From assembly GCA_934590165.1 (NCBI GenBank), contig CAKTOO010000021.1:1-51580 (forward strand): DNA of 51,580 nt, given 5' to 3'. This stretch comes from an uncultured Dysosmobacter sp. Its GTDB lineage: Bacteria; Bacillota; Clostridia; Oscillospirales; Oscillospiraceae. Positions 39,334 to 47,325 of the stretch are shown one piece after another. Every line of letters starts with the position of its first letter. The stretch's first letter is position 1. Made by a program: the position numbers and the translations under genes. Under the pieces are notes generated by a model that searched no databases, was not told where the DNA came from, and saw nothing but the letters and a program-made list of their open reading frames with translations.

Positions 39334-41172
39334 ATGTGCGGAATCATTGGCTTTGTGGGCCGCGAACAGGCGGCCCCGATTTTGTTGGACGGACTGGAGC
39401 GGATGGAGTACCGGGGATACGACTCCGCCGGCGTGGCCGTTCGGTCCGAGACCCGCGGCTTACAGGTGAAAAAGACCAAGGGACGGCTGAAAAACCTGTC
39501 GGAGATGATCCATGGCGGCGCTGACCTGGAGGGGTGCCTTGGCATCGGCCATACCCGCTGGGCCACCCACGGCGAGCCAAACGACATCAATGCCCATCCC
39601 CATGTCAGCGAGAACGGACAGATCGCCCTGGTGCACAACGGCATCATCGAAAACTACCTGGAAATCAAGGAACACCTGCAAAAGCTGGGCGTCACCTTCA
39701 CCTCTGACACGGACTCCGAGGTGGTGGCCCAGCTGCTGGAATACCATTACAATGAGTGCCACAACATGCTGGAGGCCGTGGGCCGGGTCCTGCGCCGCAT
39801 CCAGGGCTCCTATGCCCTGGGCATCATCTGCTCCGACTATCCAAACGCGCTTATCGCCGCCCGGAAGGACAGCCCCCTCATCCTGGGCTACGGCGAGAAC
39901 GGCAACTTTATCGCCTCCGATGTGACGGCCATCATCAAGCACACCCGGGATGTTGCCTATATGGATGACGGTGAGATCGCCGTGCTGACGGCGGACAGCA
40001 TTGACGTGTTTGATGACGAGCTGGTGCCGGTGGAAAAGGAACGCCACCAGGTGGACTGGGACGTGACCGCCGCCGAAAAGGGCGGCTATCCCCATTTCAT
40101 GCTCAAGGAGATCCTGGAGCAGCCGGAGGCCATCCGCAAGACTGTGTCCCCCCGCATCCGGGACGGCCGGGTGGTGCTGGATACGTTCAGCCTGACGGCG
40201 GAGCAGGTCCGGGATATCTCCCGCATCTTCATCATCGCCTGCGGCTCCTCCTACCATGTGGGCATGGTCAGCAAGTACAACTGGGAGCGGCTGCTGCGGC
40301 GGCCGGTGCAGGTGGACCTGGCCTCGGAGTTCCGGTACAGCGACCCCCTGGTGGACGAAAAATCCTTGGTTATCGTCATCAGCCAGTCCGGCGAGACCCT
40401 GGACACCATGGCCGCCATGCGGGAGGCCAAGCGCCGGGGCGCCCGGACACTGGCCGTGGTCAACGTGGTGGGCTCCTCCATTGCCCGGGAGGCGGACGAT
40501 GTGCTGTATACCTGGGCCGGCCCCGAGATCGCCGTGGCCACCACCAAGGCCTATTCCACCCAGCTGGTGCTGATGGACCTCATCGGCCTGTACCTGGCGG
40601 ACCTGCTGGGCACCGTGGAGCAAAGTGAGTATGACGCCATCATCAAAGAGATCCAACTGCTGCCGGAGAAGCTGCAAGGCTGGCTGGCGGACGTTCACAA
40701 TGTCCAGTATTTTGCCTCCCGGTATTTCAACCACAACTCCATTTTCTTCATTGGCCGTAACCTGGACTACGCAATGGGCCTGGAGGGCTCCCTGAAGCTG
40801 AAGGAGATCAGCTATATCCACTCGGAGGCCTACGCCTCCGGCGAGCTGAAGCACGGCACCATCTCCCTCATCGAGCCGGGCACCCTTGTGGTGGCTCTGG
40901 GCACCTACGCGCCGCTGTTCGATAAATTCATCAGCAACGTGGTGGAGGTGAAGGCCCGGGGGGCCGAGGTGCTGGCCTTGACCACCGAGAGCTTCCGGGA
41001 GAAAATGGGCAAAACGGCGGACGCCGTTTTCGCCGTGCCGGAGACCCATCCCATTTTGCAGCCCTCCCTGGGCGTGGTGCCCCTGCAGCTGTTTGCCTAT
41101 TACGTGGCGCTGCAGCGGGGCTGCGACATCGATAAGCCCCGGAACCTGGCCAAGAGCGTTACCGTGGAATAA
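39334..41172 (+). CDS. glmS: Glutamine-fructose-6-phosphate aminotransferase (isomerising)
   Basis: 612 residues, full length. Makes glucosamine-6-phosphate for peptidoglycan. N-terminal glutamine amidotransferase domain with catalytic Cys2 (MCGIIGFVG) and GIGHTRWATHG. Two SIS domains for sugar-phosphate isomerisation follow (IACGSSYHVG, VISQSGETLDT, LKEISYIHSEAY), and the C-terminus ends in the usual LAKSVTVE. ATG at 39334, AGGAGG 13 bases upstream. The open frame's 26 upstream codons lie in the ribozyme region and are rejected. Feedback by the preceding ribozyme. Confidence 0.99.
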   Translation: MCGIIGFVGREQAAPILLDGLERMEYRGYDSAGVAVRSETRGLQVKKTKGRLKNLSEMIHGGADLEGCLGIGHTRWATHGEPNDINAHPHVSENGQIALVHNGIIENYLEIKEHLQKLGVTFTSDTDSEVVAQLLEYHYNECHNMLEAVGRVLRRIQGSYALGIICSDYPNALIAARKDSPLILGYGENGNFIASDVTAIIKHTRDVAYMDDGEIAVLTADSIDVFDDELVPVEKERHQVDWDVTAAEKGGYPHFMLKEILEQPEAIRKTVSPRIRDGRVVLDTFSLTAEQVRDISRIFIIACGSSYHVGMVSKYNWERLLRRPVQVDLASEFRYSDPLVDEKSLVIVISQSGETLDTMAAMREAKRRGARTLAVVNVVGSSIAREADDVLYTWAGPEIAVATTKAYSTQLVLMDLIGLYLADLLGTVEQSEYDAIIKEIQLLPEKLQGWLADVHNVQYFASRYFNHNSIFFIGRNLDYAMGLEGSLKLKEISYIHSEAYASGELKHGTISLIEPGTLVVALGTYAPLFDKFISNVVEVKARGAEVLALTTESFREKMGKTADAVFAVPETHPILQPSLGVVPLQLFAYYVALQRGCDIDKPRNLAKSVTVE

Positions 41173-41227
41173 AGAAAAAATCCCGCGCAGAAGGGCGCGG
41201 GGCGTAAGACAGTTTGATGTTGTTTTG

Positions 41228-41267
41228 CAGGGATGGCATGACTTTCGAGTCATGCCATCCCTGTTTC
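41228..41267. terminator. Long perfect hairpin after glmS
   Basis: 16-bp perfect stem (41228-41243 with 41248-41263), TTCG loop, TTTT before and TTTC after. A weaker GC hairpin lies at about 41182-41202. Probably ends glmS. Confidence 0.7.
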
Positions 41268-41372
41268 ATCAGCTTATCCAGAGGGATAAAACCTACAAAA
41301 TCACAACGGATGCTTCCGTTTCCGCAATTACGCTTTTTTCACATCCTGATGATACTGGAGCTTCCACACGGT

Positions 41373-41933
41373 TTAATAAACAAGTTGGTATGCGTCAATC
41401 AGCCCGTCATAAACATCATGGCTATAGCGGAAATCGTATTTTTCATAGAGTGCACCGGCATTATTCCCGTTCGAAACATGCACGAAGGCCCGCTCCACGC
41501 CCGGGATATTTTTCATCCACGCCATTCCCTTGGCCATCAGCTCGCTGCTGATGTGTTGACCGCGGTACTCCGGCAGCACATAAAGATTGTTTAGATGTGC
41601 CGCCACCATGGGCGTGGGCATATCGCGGGGATAGAGGTCTCCCGCGTCCGCCGAAAAACCGTCCGCCCAGTCCGGACGCGCAGTTTTCAGACTGTGCCGC
41701 CCTCACAGAAAATGTAACCGACAGGCTTGTTTCCGTCCAACGCGATACAGAAACCGGTGCTCTGCCGCATCAAAAGCGGGTTTGAGCCTGTTTTCAAAAC
41801 ACATAGAAGCCAGAATATTCTTGTGGCGGATCCCACGATCAGCCTGGAGCTGCATGAGCGCATCACAAAGCGGTTTACAGAGCTCAACCGGGCCGTGTTC
41901 CGATAAGTCCCGATAAATAATGTTTGCCACCAT
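41373..41933 (-). pseudogene. GNAT family N-acetyltransferase, frameshifted
   Basis: Three reading frames must be joined to give one GNAT domain. The start at 41933 (MVANIIYRDLSEHG ... FDAAEHR) continues in another frame (CIALDGNKPVGYIFCEGGTV, to about 41687), then a third (DWADGFSADAGDLYPRDMP ... HLNNLYVLPEYRGQHISSELM, to 41373). The acetyl-CoA-binding loop is the PEYRGQHISSELMAKG segment. At least two indels are needed, so it is likely inactive unless sequence error is involved. Slightly lower GC than its surroundings. Divergent from the HxlR gene. Confidence 0.85.
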
Positions 41934-42096
41934 AAATTCCTCCTGGTTTGTTTGATCGCATCATAGCATGGATTCCATAAGAATGGAAGATACAAAGGAA
42001 TTGATAAGTCACGAATGTTTTTCTTAGTAGCTATCCTTTTTCGAGTCCGTGGTGTAAAATACGAAACAAGGAGGGAGTTCGTATGTATGTAAAAAA

Positions 42097-42459
42097 ATGG
42101 AGGAAGACATCCACTGTCCGCTGGAATATGGCTTTCACTTATTCGGCGGCAAATGGAAATCTCGCGTGATCTGCGTGTTGGCCAGCGCTGGCACCAGCCG
42201 CTACAGCACGCTTCGGCGTGAAATGTCAAACATTTCTGATGCGGTGCTGTCTGCCACGCTCAAGGAGTTGATTAGCGACGATCTTGTTGAACGACGGCAA
42301 TATAACGAGATCCCACCGAGGGTAGAATACTGCCTAACGGAAAAAGGACGCTCCGTAGTCCCTGTTTTGCAGCACATTTGCCAGTGGGCAGGGATCTTTT
42401 ACAAAGAGGAAGCTGCGCAGCCCATGACACACTGTCAAAAGTGCGACTATGCGCCGTGA
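42097..42459 (+). CDS. HxlR family transcriptional regulator (start in question)
   Basis: 120 residues from the ATG at 42097. HxlR winged helix: CPLEYGFHLFGGKWKSRVICVL, RYSTLRREMSNISDAVLSATLKELISDDLVER and PRVEYCLTEKGRSV match the family; conserved N-terminal Cys present and a Cys pair (HCQKC) ends the protein. The only good ribosome site (AAGGAGGG, about 42068-42075) serves the ATG at 42083, which is out of frame. Reading MYVKK into the HxlR frame would need one more A in the A7 run at 42091-42097. It is either mutated, slippage-controlled or weakly translated. Its neighbour is a broken GNAT gene, suggesting local decay. Confidence 0.75.
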   Translation: MEEDIHCPLEYGFHLFGGKWKSRVICVLASAGTSRYSTLRREMSNISDAVLSATLKELISDDLVERRQYNEIPPRVEYCLTEKGRSVVPVLQHICQWAGIFYKEEAAQPMTHCQKCDYAP

Positions 42460-42800
42460 TGCACAAAAAATATTGAGCATCGAAAATTGTTTCTGTACAT
42501 CGCACTCTTTGATGGAACACCTTTGCATTTTGAAAATACAAGTCATCTTCTTTTGGAATTTGCAAACCCTGGCAGCCAGCTGCCCCAATCGGTACGTCAC
42601 AGAGGTCTGCTATCCGGTGCGGAAGAAGCAAACAGACGGGCAGGAGAGGGCCCTGTCCGCTTTTTGCTTGCCATATGGTGACTTTTTTGACGCGGGGAGG
42701 GAACAAACGAAGCATGTCCTCCGTCTTTATAATGAAAGCCGTGCCGACGGGAGGAATGTTTGACATAATTTTCTGCCGCAGGAAAAAACCGTATTTGCGT
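42460..42800. other. Gene-free stretch with atypical composition
   Basis: No ORF with a ribosome site and recognisable product. AT-rich patches (about 42470-42560) stand out. A possible terminator-like stem at about 42640-42660 (GGGCAGG/CCTGTCC followed by GCTTTTT) could end the HxlR transcript. Probably remnants of accessory DNA. Confidence 0.5.
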
Positions 42801-42801
42801 A

Positions 42802-42830
42802 TTGACCGGGCAAGGCGCTTTCGTTATAAT
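42802..42830 (+). promoter_or_regulatory. Promoter of the SLH-GH25 gene
   Basis: TTGACC (42802-42807), 17-base spacer, consensus TATAAT (42825-42830). Confidence 0.85.
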
Positions 42831-42870
42831 AAAAATAACGCTGCTCAATGCCTGATGATAGGTAACATAA

Positions 42871-42904
42871 CACCGCAGCTCTTTCGGGGCTGCGGTGTTT
42901 TTTT
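42871..42904 (+). terminator. Intrinsic terminator within the leader of the SLH-GH25 gene
   Basis: Stem CACCGCAGC/GCTGCGGTG with seven Ts after, only 40 bases past the predicted transcription start and 30 before the ATG. This implies either an attenuated leader or a separate small RNA of about 70 bases. Confidence 0.75.
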
Positions 42905-42933
42905 CACTGATGATTCGACAGAAAGGGACTGAC

Positions 42934-44610
42934 ATGAAGAAATTTCGACTGTCAAAATGTCTGGCGGCTTTGACACTGGCCGCCGGGCTCACCGTCACCA
43001 ACGCCGCCGCTTTCACCGATACGGAGGGCCACTGGGCCGAGACCGCCATCAGCAAGTGGAGTGAGAACTACGGGCTCATCACCGGCTATGAGGACGGCAC
43101 CTTCCGCCCGGACAACTCCATCACCCGGGGGGCGTTCGCCGGCATCCTGGACCGTTTTTTGAAATTCCGTACAGCCTCCCCGGCGAATACCTTTTCCGAC
43201 ACGGCGGGCACCTACTGGGAGGACGCCATTTTGAAGCTCCATGCCTCCGGTGTCTACCTGGGCAACAACGGAAAGGCCCTGGCGGGCAGCTCCATCACCC
43301 GCCAGCAGGCGGTGACCATGATCGCCCGGGCCTTCGGCATCACTGCCAGCGAGTATGCCTACATCCCCTACTCCGACGCGGACCAGATCGCCGCCTACGC
43401 CCGGGAGGCGGTGGGGGAGATGACGGGCCGAGGGTTTATCACCGACTGCCCTGACGGACGCTTCCGTCCCACGGACCCCATCACCCGGGCGGAGATTGTG
43501 AACATCATGAACAACATGATCCAGGTGCTGGTGCAGACGCCGGACACTTTCTCCGGAAATATTTCCGGAACCGTCATGGTCAACAGCCCTAGCGGCGCGT
43601 TTTTGACGGATATGCACATCACCGGCGACCTGATCCTGGCGCCCGGCGTCACGGGAGACGTGACACTGACCAATGTGGTGGTGGACGGCGGCATCCGCAA
43701 TTTCAGTGAGGTGGTCCCCACAGTGGTAAGAACGGAGAACATGCCCCAGACGGAACCGGAGGAGCCGGACATCATCGACCCGGAGGCGCCTTGGGAAGAG
43801 CCGGCGCCCGGTATCCAGCCCAGCGAGGTCTATACGCCCGGTGAGACCACCGGCGAATATCTGATGTACGGCGGAAAGCCCTATCCGGTGTATGCCGACG
43901 CGGAGCCCAGCCGCCTGTATGACGGGGACTTTTACTGGGAGGGCGACCGGCTGGTGTACGCCGGTGACGAGTTCGACACCCGCTTCGGTATTGATGTGTC
44001 TGCTTACCAAAATCGGGCCAGTGAGAACGGGACCATCGACTGGGAGTCCGTGGCTGATGACGGCGTGGAGTTCGTTATGATTCGCGTGGGTCTGCGGGGC
44101 TATTCCAGCGGCTCGCTGAATCAGGACGCTTTTTATAAAGAGAACATCCGAGGCGCTATGGACGCGGGGCTGGAGACCGGCGTGTACTTCTTCGCCCAGG
44201 CCATCACCGTGGAGGAGGCCATCGAGGAAGCGGAGTTCGTACTGGGCCTCTTGAAAGACTGCGACTTCGACGGCCCCGTGGCCTACGACTGGGAGATGCA
44301 CGATTCCTCCTACCGGGTGTACGGCACATCTCCGGAAATGGCCACCGCCTGCGCCGTGGCTTTCTGCCAGCGCATCGAGGAGGCGGGCTACGACGCCATG
44401 GTGTACGCCGGACAGTATGTCAGCTACATTAAGTATGATCAAGGGGCCCTGGCGCCGTACCTGTACTGGTATCCTGAGTACAAGAGCGGATCCTCGGAAA
44501 AGCTGAGCCCCAGTCTCTACTATCAGATGGACTACTGGCAGTTCTCCAGCAGTTGTACCGTAAAAGGTATTGGCGGTCGGGTGGACGGCAACCTGCAATT
44601 CATCCGCTGA
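42934..44610 (+). CDS. S-layer-homology protein with GH25 lysozyme domain
   Basis: 558 residues. Signal peptide (about 1-24), three SLH repeats (about 26-195; FTDTEGHWAETAISKW, FSDTAGTYWEDAILKL, SDADQIAAYAREAVGEM) that bind wall polymers, a short beta region with VMVNSPSGAFLTDMHITGDLIL, an acidic Pro-rich linker (about 270-300), and a C-terminal GH25 domain (about 350-558). In GH25, FGIDVSAYQ holds the first catalytic Asp, and AYDWEMHD and WQFSSS complete the site. Predicted muramidase anchored at the cell surface. ATG at 42934 after AAAGGGA. Leader contains a terminator. Confidence 0.93.
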   Translation: MKKFRLSKCLAALTLAAGLTVTNAAAFTDTEGHWAETAISKWSENYGLITGYEDGTFRPDNSITRGAFAGILDRFLKFRTASPANTFSDTAGTYWEDAILKLHASGVYLGNNGKALAGSSITRQQAVTMIARAFGITASEYAYIPYSDADQIAAYAREAVGEMTGRGFITDCPDGRFRPTDPITRAEIVNIMNNMIQVLVQTPDTFSGNISGTVMVNSPSGAFLTDMHITGDLILAPGVTGDVTLTNVVVDGGIRNFSEVVPTVVRTENMPQTEPEEPDIIDPEAPWEEPAPGIQPSEVYTPGETTGEYLMYGGKPYPVYADAEPSRLYDGDFYWEGDRLVYAGDEFDTRFGIDVSAYQNRASENGTIDWESVADDGVEFVMIRVGLRGYSSGSLNQDAFYKENIRGAMDAGLETGVYFFAQAITVEEAIEEAEFVLGLLKDCDFDGPVAYDWEMHDSSYRVYGTSPEMATACAVAFCQRIEEAGYDAMVYAGQYVSYIKYDQGALAPYLYWYPEYKSGSSEKLSPSLYYQMDYWQFSSSCTVKGIGGRVDGNLQFIR

Positions 44611-44611
44611 A

Positions 44612-44655
44612 AAAATAAAAAGCAGCCGCCCGATCGGGCGGCTGCTTTTCCGAAG
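44612..44655 (+). terminator. Terminator of the SLH-GH25 gene
   Basis: Stem arms AAGCAGCCGCCCGAT and ATCGGGCGGCTGCTT, preceded by an A-run and followed by TTCC; also reads toward the convergent small gene. Confidence 0.85.
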
Positions 44656-44668
44656 ACAAACGGAATGT

Positions 44669-44791
44669 TTATTTGCGGTTTTCCTTTTGGTTGCGGCTCT
44701 GCTGGTCCTGCTTGTTGTCGCGGTTGTTCTGCTGCTGCTGGTTCTGATTGCGGTTGTTCTGCTGGTCCTGCTTGTTTTCACGATTCTGCAT
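44669..44791 (-). CDS. Small Q/N-rich protein, 40 residues
   Basis: Too short for a 60-codon cut-off but well supported. The ATG at 44791 lies 9 bases after AAAGGAG and the frame is closed by TAA. 24 of 40 residues are Gln or Asn and nearly all others are charged. The unit R(E/D)NKQDQQ(N/S) occurs at residues 4-12 and 24-32, a 20-residue internal repeat. No Cys, aromatic or hydrophobic residue apart from Met1, so it cannot fold conventionally. The composition resembles gamma-type small acid-soluble spore proteins only in a general way. Convergent with the SLH-GH25 gene. Function unknown. Confidence 0.7.
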   Translation of the reverse strand: MQNRENKQDQQNNRNQNQQQQNNRDNKQDQQSRNQKENRK

Positions 44792-44885
44792 ATTGCTCGA
44801 ATCTCCTTTCGTGACTTGGTACGGGTGTATTGTGGCCGGAACAGGAAAAAACTATACGCGGATTTTCAAAAAACAAAAAATATGG

Positions 44886-44914
44886 TTGACAAAGCCGAAA
44901 GCGGCTGGTATACT
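44886..44914 (+). promoter_or_regulatory. Promoter of infC-rpmI-rplT
   Basis: Consensus TTGACA (44886-44891), 17-base spacer, TATACT (44909-44914). Confidence 0.9.
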
Positions 44915-44919
44915 AAATC

Positions 44920-45056
44920 AGCAAAACAAAGAAGGCATGCATCCGCCTCACCTCCAGCCCCAGGCAAAGAGGTCAACAACGTTGTTATCAGACCGCCGTT
45001 TCCGGTGGTTTGTTGTTGCGCGGATGCCATCAGGTATCCGCGTTTTGTGATTTTTG
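44920..45056 (+). promoter_or_regulatory. Leader of infC with transcription attenuator (L20-leader type)
   Basis: About 140 bases of leader contain paired CAACAAC/GTTGTTG with inner ACCGCC/GGTGGT, then a terminator hairpin (45019-45028 with 45033-45042, one G-T pair) followed by TTTTGTGATTTTT. In other Firmicutes L20 binds such leaders to favour termination; the same control is likely here, with rplT at the operon end. Confidence 0.75.
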
Positions 45057-45074
45057 GATGGAGGTGCTTCGACC

Positions 45075-45593
45075 ATTAGTAAGCAAGTGCATGAACTGAA
45101 TGAGGAGATCAACGACAAGGAAGTCCGCCTGATCGGTTCCGAGGGTGAGCAGCTGGGCATCATGTCTCCTGCGGAAGCCCTGAAGATCGCCGATGAGCAG
45201 GGATTGGACCTGGTCAAGATTTCGCCCCAGGCTGTCCCCCCGGTCTGCAAGCTGATGAACTACGGCAAGTTCCGGTTCGAGCAGAGCAAACGGGAGAAGG
45301 AAGCCAGAAAGAACCAGCACGTGGTCGAGATCAAGGAGATCCGGATGTCTCCGGGCATCGATGTTGGCGACTTCAACACGAAGCTCAAGAATGCCCAGAA
45401 GTTCATCGCCGACGGCAACCGCGTGAAAGTCTCCGTCCGCTTCCGCGGCCGTGAGATGGCCCATACCGACATCGGTAAGGACCTGCTGGACCGTTTCGCC
45501 GAACAGTGCGCCGAAACCGCCAATCTGGATAAACCCGCCAAGCTGGAGGGACGGATGATGTCCATCTTCCTGTCTCCCAAGTCCGGCAAATAA
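45075..45593 (+). CDS. infC: Translation initiation factor IF-3
   Basis: 172 residues, full length. N-domain (ISKQVHELNEEINDKEVRLIG) and C-domain (KEIRMSPGIDVGDFNTKLKNAQKFIADGNRVKVSVRFRGREM) are both complete. The start is AUU at 45075, 9 bases after GGAGGT (45060-45065); no ATG or GTG is properly spaced. The track's TTG start overlaps the ribosome site. A rare AUU start is typical of infC, because IF-3 discriminates against it and so limits its own synthesis. First gene of infC-rpmI-rplT. Confidence 0.97.
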   Translation: MSKQVHELNEEINDKEVRLIGSEGEQLGIMSPAEALKIADEQGLDLVKISPQAVPPVCKLMNYGKFRFEQSKREKEARKNQHVVEIKEIRMSPGIDVGDFNTKLKNAQKFIADGNRVKVSVRFRGREMAHTDIGKDLLDRFAEQCAETANLDKPAKLEGRMMSIFLSPKSGK

Positions 45594-45633
45594 ATCACCA
45601 AGATTTTTCAAACACACGGAAGGAGCTACTACT

Positions 45634-45831
45634 ATGCCTAAGCTGAAAACCCATAGCGGTGCCAAGAAGAGATTCAACCTCACCAAGACCGGCAAGGTCA
45701 AGCGCGCCAAGGCCTTTAAGAGCCACATCCTCACCAAGAAGGATACCAAGCGTACTCGTCGTCTGCGGGCTGGCGGTTATGCTGACGTCACCAACGCGGA
45801 TGTCGTCCGCAAGATGATCCCCTACAAGTAA
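45634..45831 (+). CDS. rpmI: 50S ribosomal protein L35
   Basis: 65 residues, full length and highly basic. MPKLKTHSGAKKRFNLTKTGKVKR and the RTRRLRAG motif match L35. The ATG follows AAGGAGC by 9 bases. Located 40 bases after infC and 33 bases before rplT in the conserved IF3-L35-L20 operon. Confidence 0.99.
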   Translation: MPKLKTHSGAKKRFNLTKTGKVKRAKAFKSHILTKKDTKRTRRLRAGGYADVTNADVVRKMIPYK

Positions 45832-45864
45832 GACACGATACGTTTAGAATAGGAGGCTTTTACA

Positions 45865-46215
45865 ATGGCTAGAGTTAAGGGCGCGATGATGACGCGCAAG
45901 AGAAGAAATAAAGTAATGAAGATGGCCAAGGGCTACTGGGGTTCCAAGTCCAAGCACTTCCGTGTTGCCAACCAGGCTGTCATGAAGTCCCTGACCTACG
46001 CTTACACCGGCCGCCGGCTGAAGAAGCGTGACTTCCGTTCCCTGTGGATCACCCGTATCTCCGCTGCCTGCAAGATGAACGGCATGAACTATTCCACCTT
46101 CATGCACGGCCTGAAGACCGCCGGCATCGAGATCAACCGCAAGATGCTGGCTGAGCTGGCCGTCAACGACGCCGCCGCTTTCACCCAGCTGACCGAGATC
46201 GCCAAGAAGGCCTGA
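45865..46215 (+). CDS. rplT: 50S ribosomal protein L20
   Basis: 116 residues, full length. The basic extended N-terminus (MARVKGAMMTRKRRNKVMKMAKGYWG) reaches into 23S rRNA. The globular C-terminus (RISAACKMNGMNYSTFMHGLK) can also bind the operon leader as repressor in Firmicutes. The ATG follows TAGGAGG by 8 bases. Final gene of the operon, before a strong terminator. Confidence 0.99.
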   Translation: MARVKGAMMTRKRRNKVMKMAKGYWGSKSKHFRVANQAVMKSLTYAYTGRRLKKRDFRSLWITRISAACKMNGMNYSTFMHGLKTAGIEINRKMLAELAVNDAAAFTQLTEIAKKA

Positions 46216-46222
46216 TCTGATC

Positions 46223-46263
46223 AATAAAAAAACAGCGCTTCGGAGTTCCGAAGCGCTGTTTTT
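46223..46263. terminator. Terminator after rplT
   Basis: 14-bp perfect stem (46231-46244 with 46247-46260), two-base loop, preceded by A7 and followed by T3; also serves the convergent methyltransferase gene. Confidence 0.9.
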
Positions 46264-46275
46264 GCGTCTGCCCCA

Positions 46276-47178
46276 TCATTTGCGGACAGCGAGACAATAG
46301 CGGACGCCCTCCGGGGCGGAGAGGGAATGAGCTGGATGGGCACGGTTGAACGGTGCGAAAAACTGCGCCGTGATGTCTTGGGGAGTCAGATGCTCATAAA
46401 TGAGAAAGCCGTGCTTTGCCAGAATGGATTCCATTTCCGCATAGGACCAGGCGCCCTGCATGGGTTCTCCGGCGGCGGCCGCCAGCTGCGCCTGCTTTTG
46501 GTCCCGGCTGCCGGCCGTTTGCCGGACCGGATAGTCGAATACCAGACTGCTGCCCTCCGGGAACAGGCTTTCCAATGTGGCCAGCAGGGTGTCAAAGGCC
46601 TGGCTGGGGAGGTAATACACCAGTCCCAGGAGGCTGCAAAAGCTGATGGCCTCGGGGGAAAAACCGGGGCAGCGGAGCAGGGCGTCCTGCCAACGAGGCT
46701 GGGCCAGGTCGGCCGGGACATAGCGCACATTGTTCGGGGGTACAAGTTCCGCCTGCACTAGGCGCCGCTGCTTGTCAGCGGCGGTGGCGGGATGGTCTAC
46801 CTCAAAGATGCGCAGGGCCTTTGCCCAGGCGGGCTGCCGGCAGGCAAAGGTATCGTAGCCTGCTCCCAGGATGACGTACTGCTGGGCACCGATGGCCGCG
46901 GCACGCTCCAGAGACGTTTCGGCAAAGGCCGCGCGGCCCAGGGGAGAGGGGGAGAGCTGGCTGCCCACCACATGACCCAAAGCCTCTTCCGCCGTTCCCT
47001 GAAAGTCCGGCGCGAAAAAGGAGATGTCCTGCACCAGATGTCCGGCGATCTGCCGGTATTCTTCGTCCGTCAGGAGCCGCCTTGCCAGACTGTCCTCAAA
47101 TACCTTGGTGTCATAGGTCTCCTCGTGGTATGCCCGGGCAAACAGGCACATGCGCGCTGTCATGCTTGCGTCGTTCAT
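46276..47178 (-). CDS. Class I SAM-dependent methyltransferase (leucine carboxyl methyltransferase-like)
   Basis: 300 residues. SAM-binding region QQYVILGAGYDTFACR (motif I, about 95-110), FEVDHPATAADKQRRL (motif II, acidic end) and ADLAQPRWQDAL; ISFCSLLGLVYYLP matches the LCM/TIGR00027-like families. Substrate unknown; relatives methylate small molecules, polyketides or proteins. ATG at 47178 follows GCGAGGTGATTG; 83 upstream codons in the open frame run through the trmB terminator and are rejected. Promoter near 47200-47230 carries the perfect 14-base palindrome TGGTATATATACCA (47195-47208) between -10 and start. Confidence 0.88.
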   Translation of the reverse strand: MNDASMTARMCLFARAYHEETYDTKVFEDSLARRLLTDEEYRQIAGHLVQDISFFAPDFQGTAEEALGHVVGSQLSPSPLGRAAFAETSLERAAAIGAQQYVILGAGYDTFACRQPAWAKALRIFEVDHPATAADKQRRLVQAELVPPNNVRYVPADLAQPRWQDALLRCPGFSPEAISFCSLLGLVYYLPSQAFDTLLATLESLFPEGSSLVFDYPVRQTAGSRDQKQAQLAAAAGEPMQGAWSYAEMESILAKHGFLIYEHLTPQDITAQFFAPFNRAHPAHSLSAPEGVRYCLAVRK

Positions 47179-47194
47179 TTCAATCACCTCGCAA

Positions 47195-47231
47195 TGGTAT
47201 ATATACCAGCTGTGAAAGGAATACAAGCCTT
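47195..47231 (-). promoter_or_regulatory. Promoter and palindrome before the methyltransferase gene
   Basis: TTGTAT, 17-base spacer, TATATA. The -10 box lies inside the perfect palindrome TGGTATATATACCA (47195-47208), a possible repressor site. Confidence 0.5.
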
Positions 47232-47282
47232 GAAAAAATGCTGGTTTTGTGGTATTGTAAAGGCGAAAATCAAAGGAAATCA

Positions 47283-47325
47283 AAAAAATATCCCTTCCGC
47301 CTGAACGGAAGGGATATTTTTCATT
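47283..47325 (-). terminator. Terminator of trmB
   Basis: Stem arms AAATATCCCTTCCG and CGGAAGGGATATTT with a 6-base loop, T-run on the minus strand. Confidence 0.87.

Noticed and set aside
39460..41253. 597-codon open frame opposite glmS
   Set aside because: Shadow of glmS with no start signal and no recognisable domain.
42640..42665. Possible terminator of the HxlR gene
   Set aside because: Stem is short with mismatches and lies 180 bases after the stop; kept only as a remark.
42449..42763. 104-codon frame after HxlR
   Set aside because: No ribosome site or domain; the region is AT-patchy and looks like remnant DNA.
42460..42830. 6S RNA or another structured RNA
   Set aside because: No conserved central bubble or other class signature that I could recognise.
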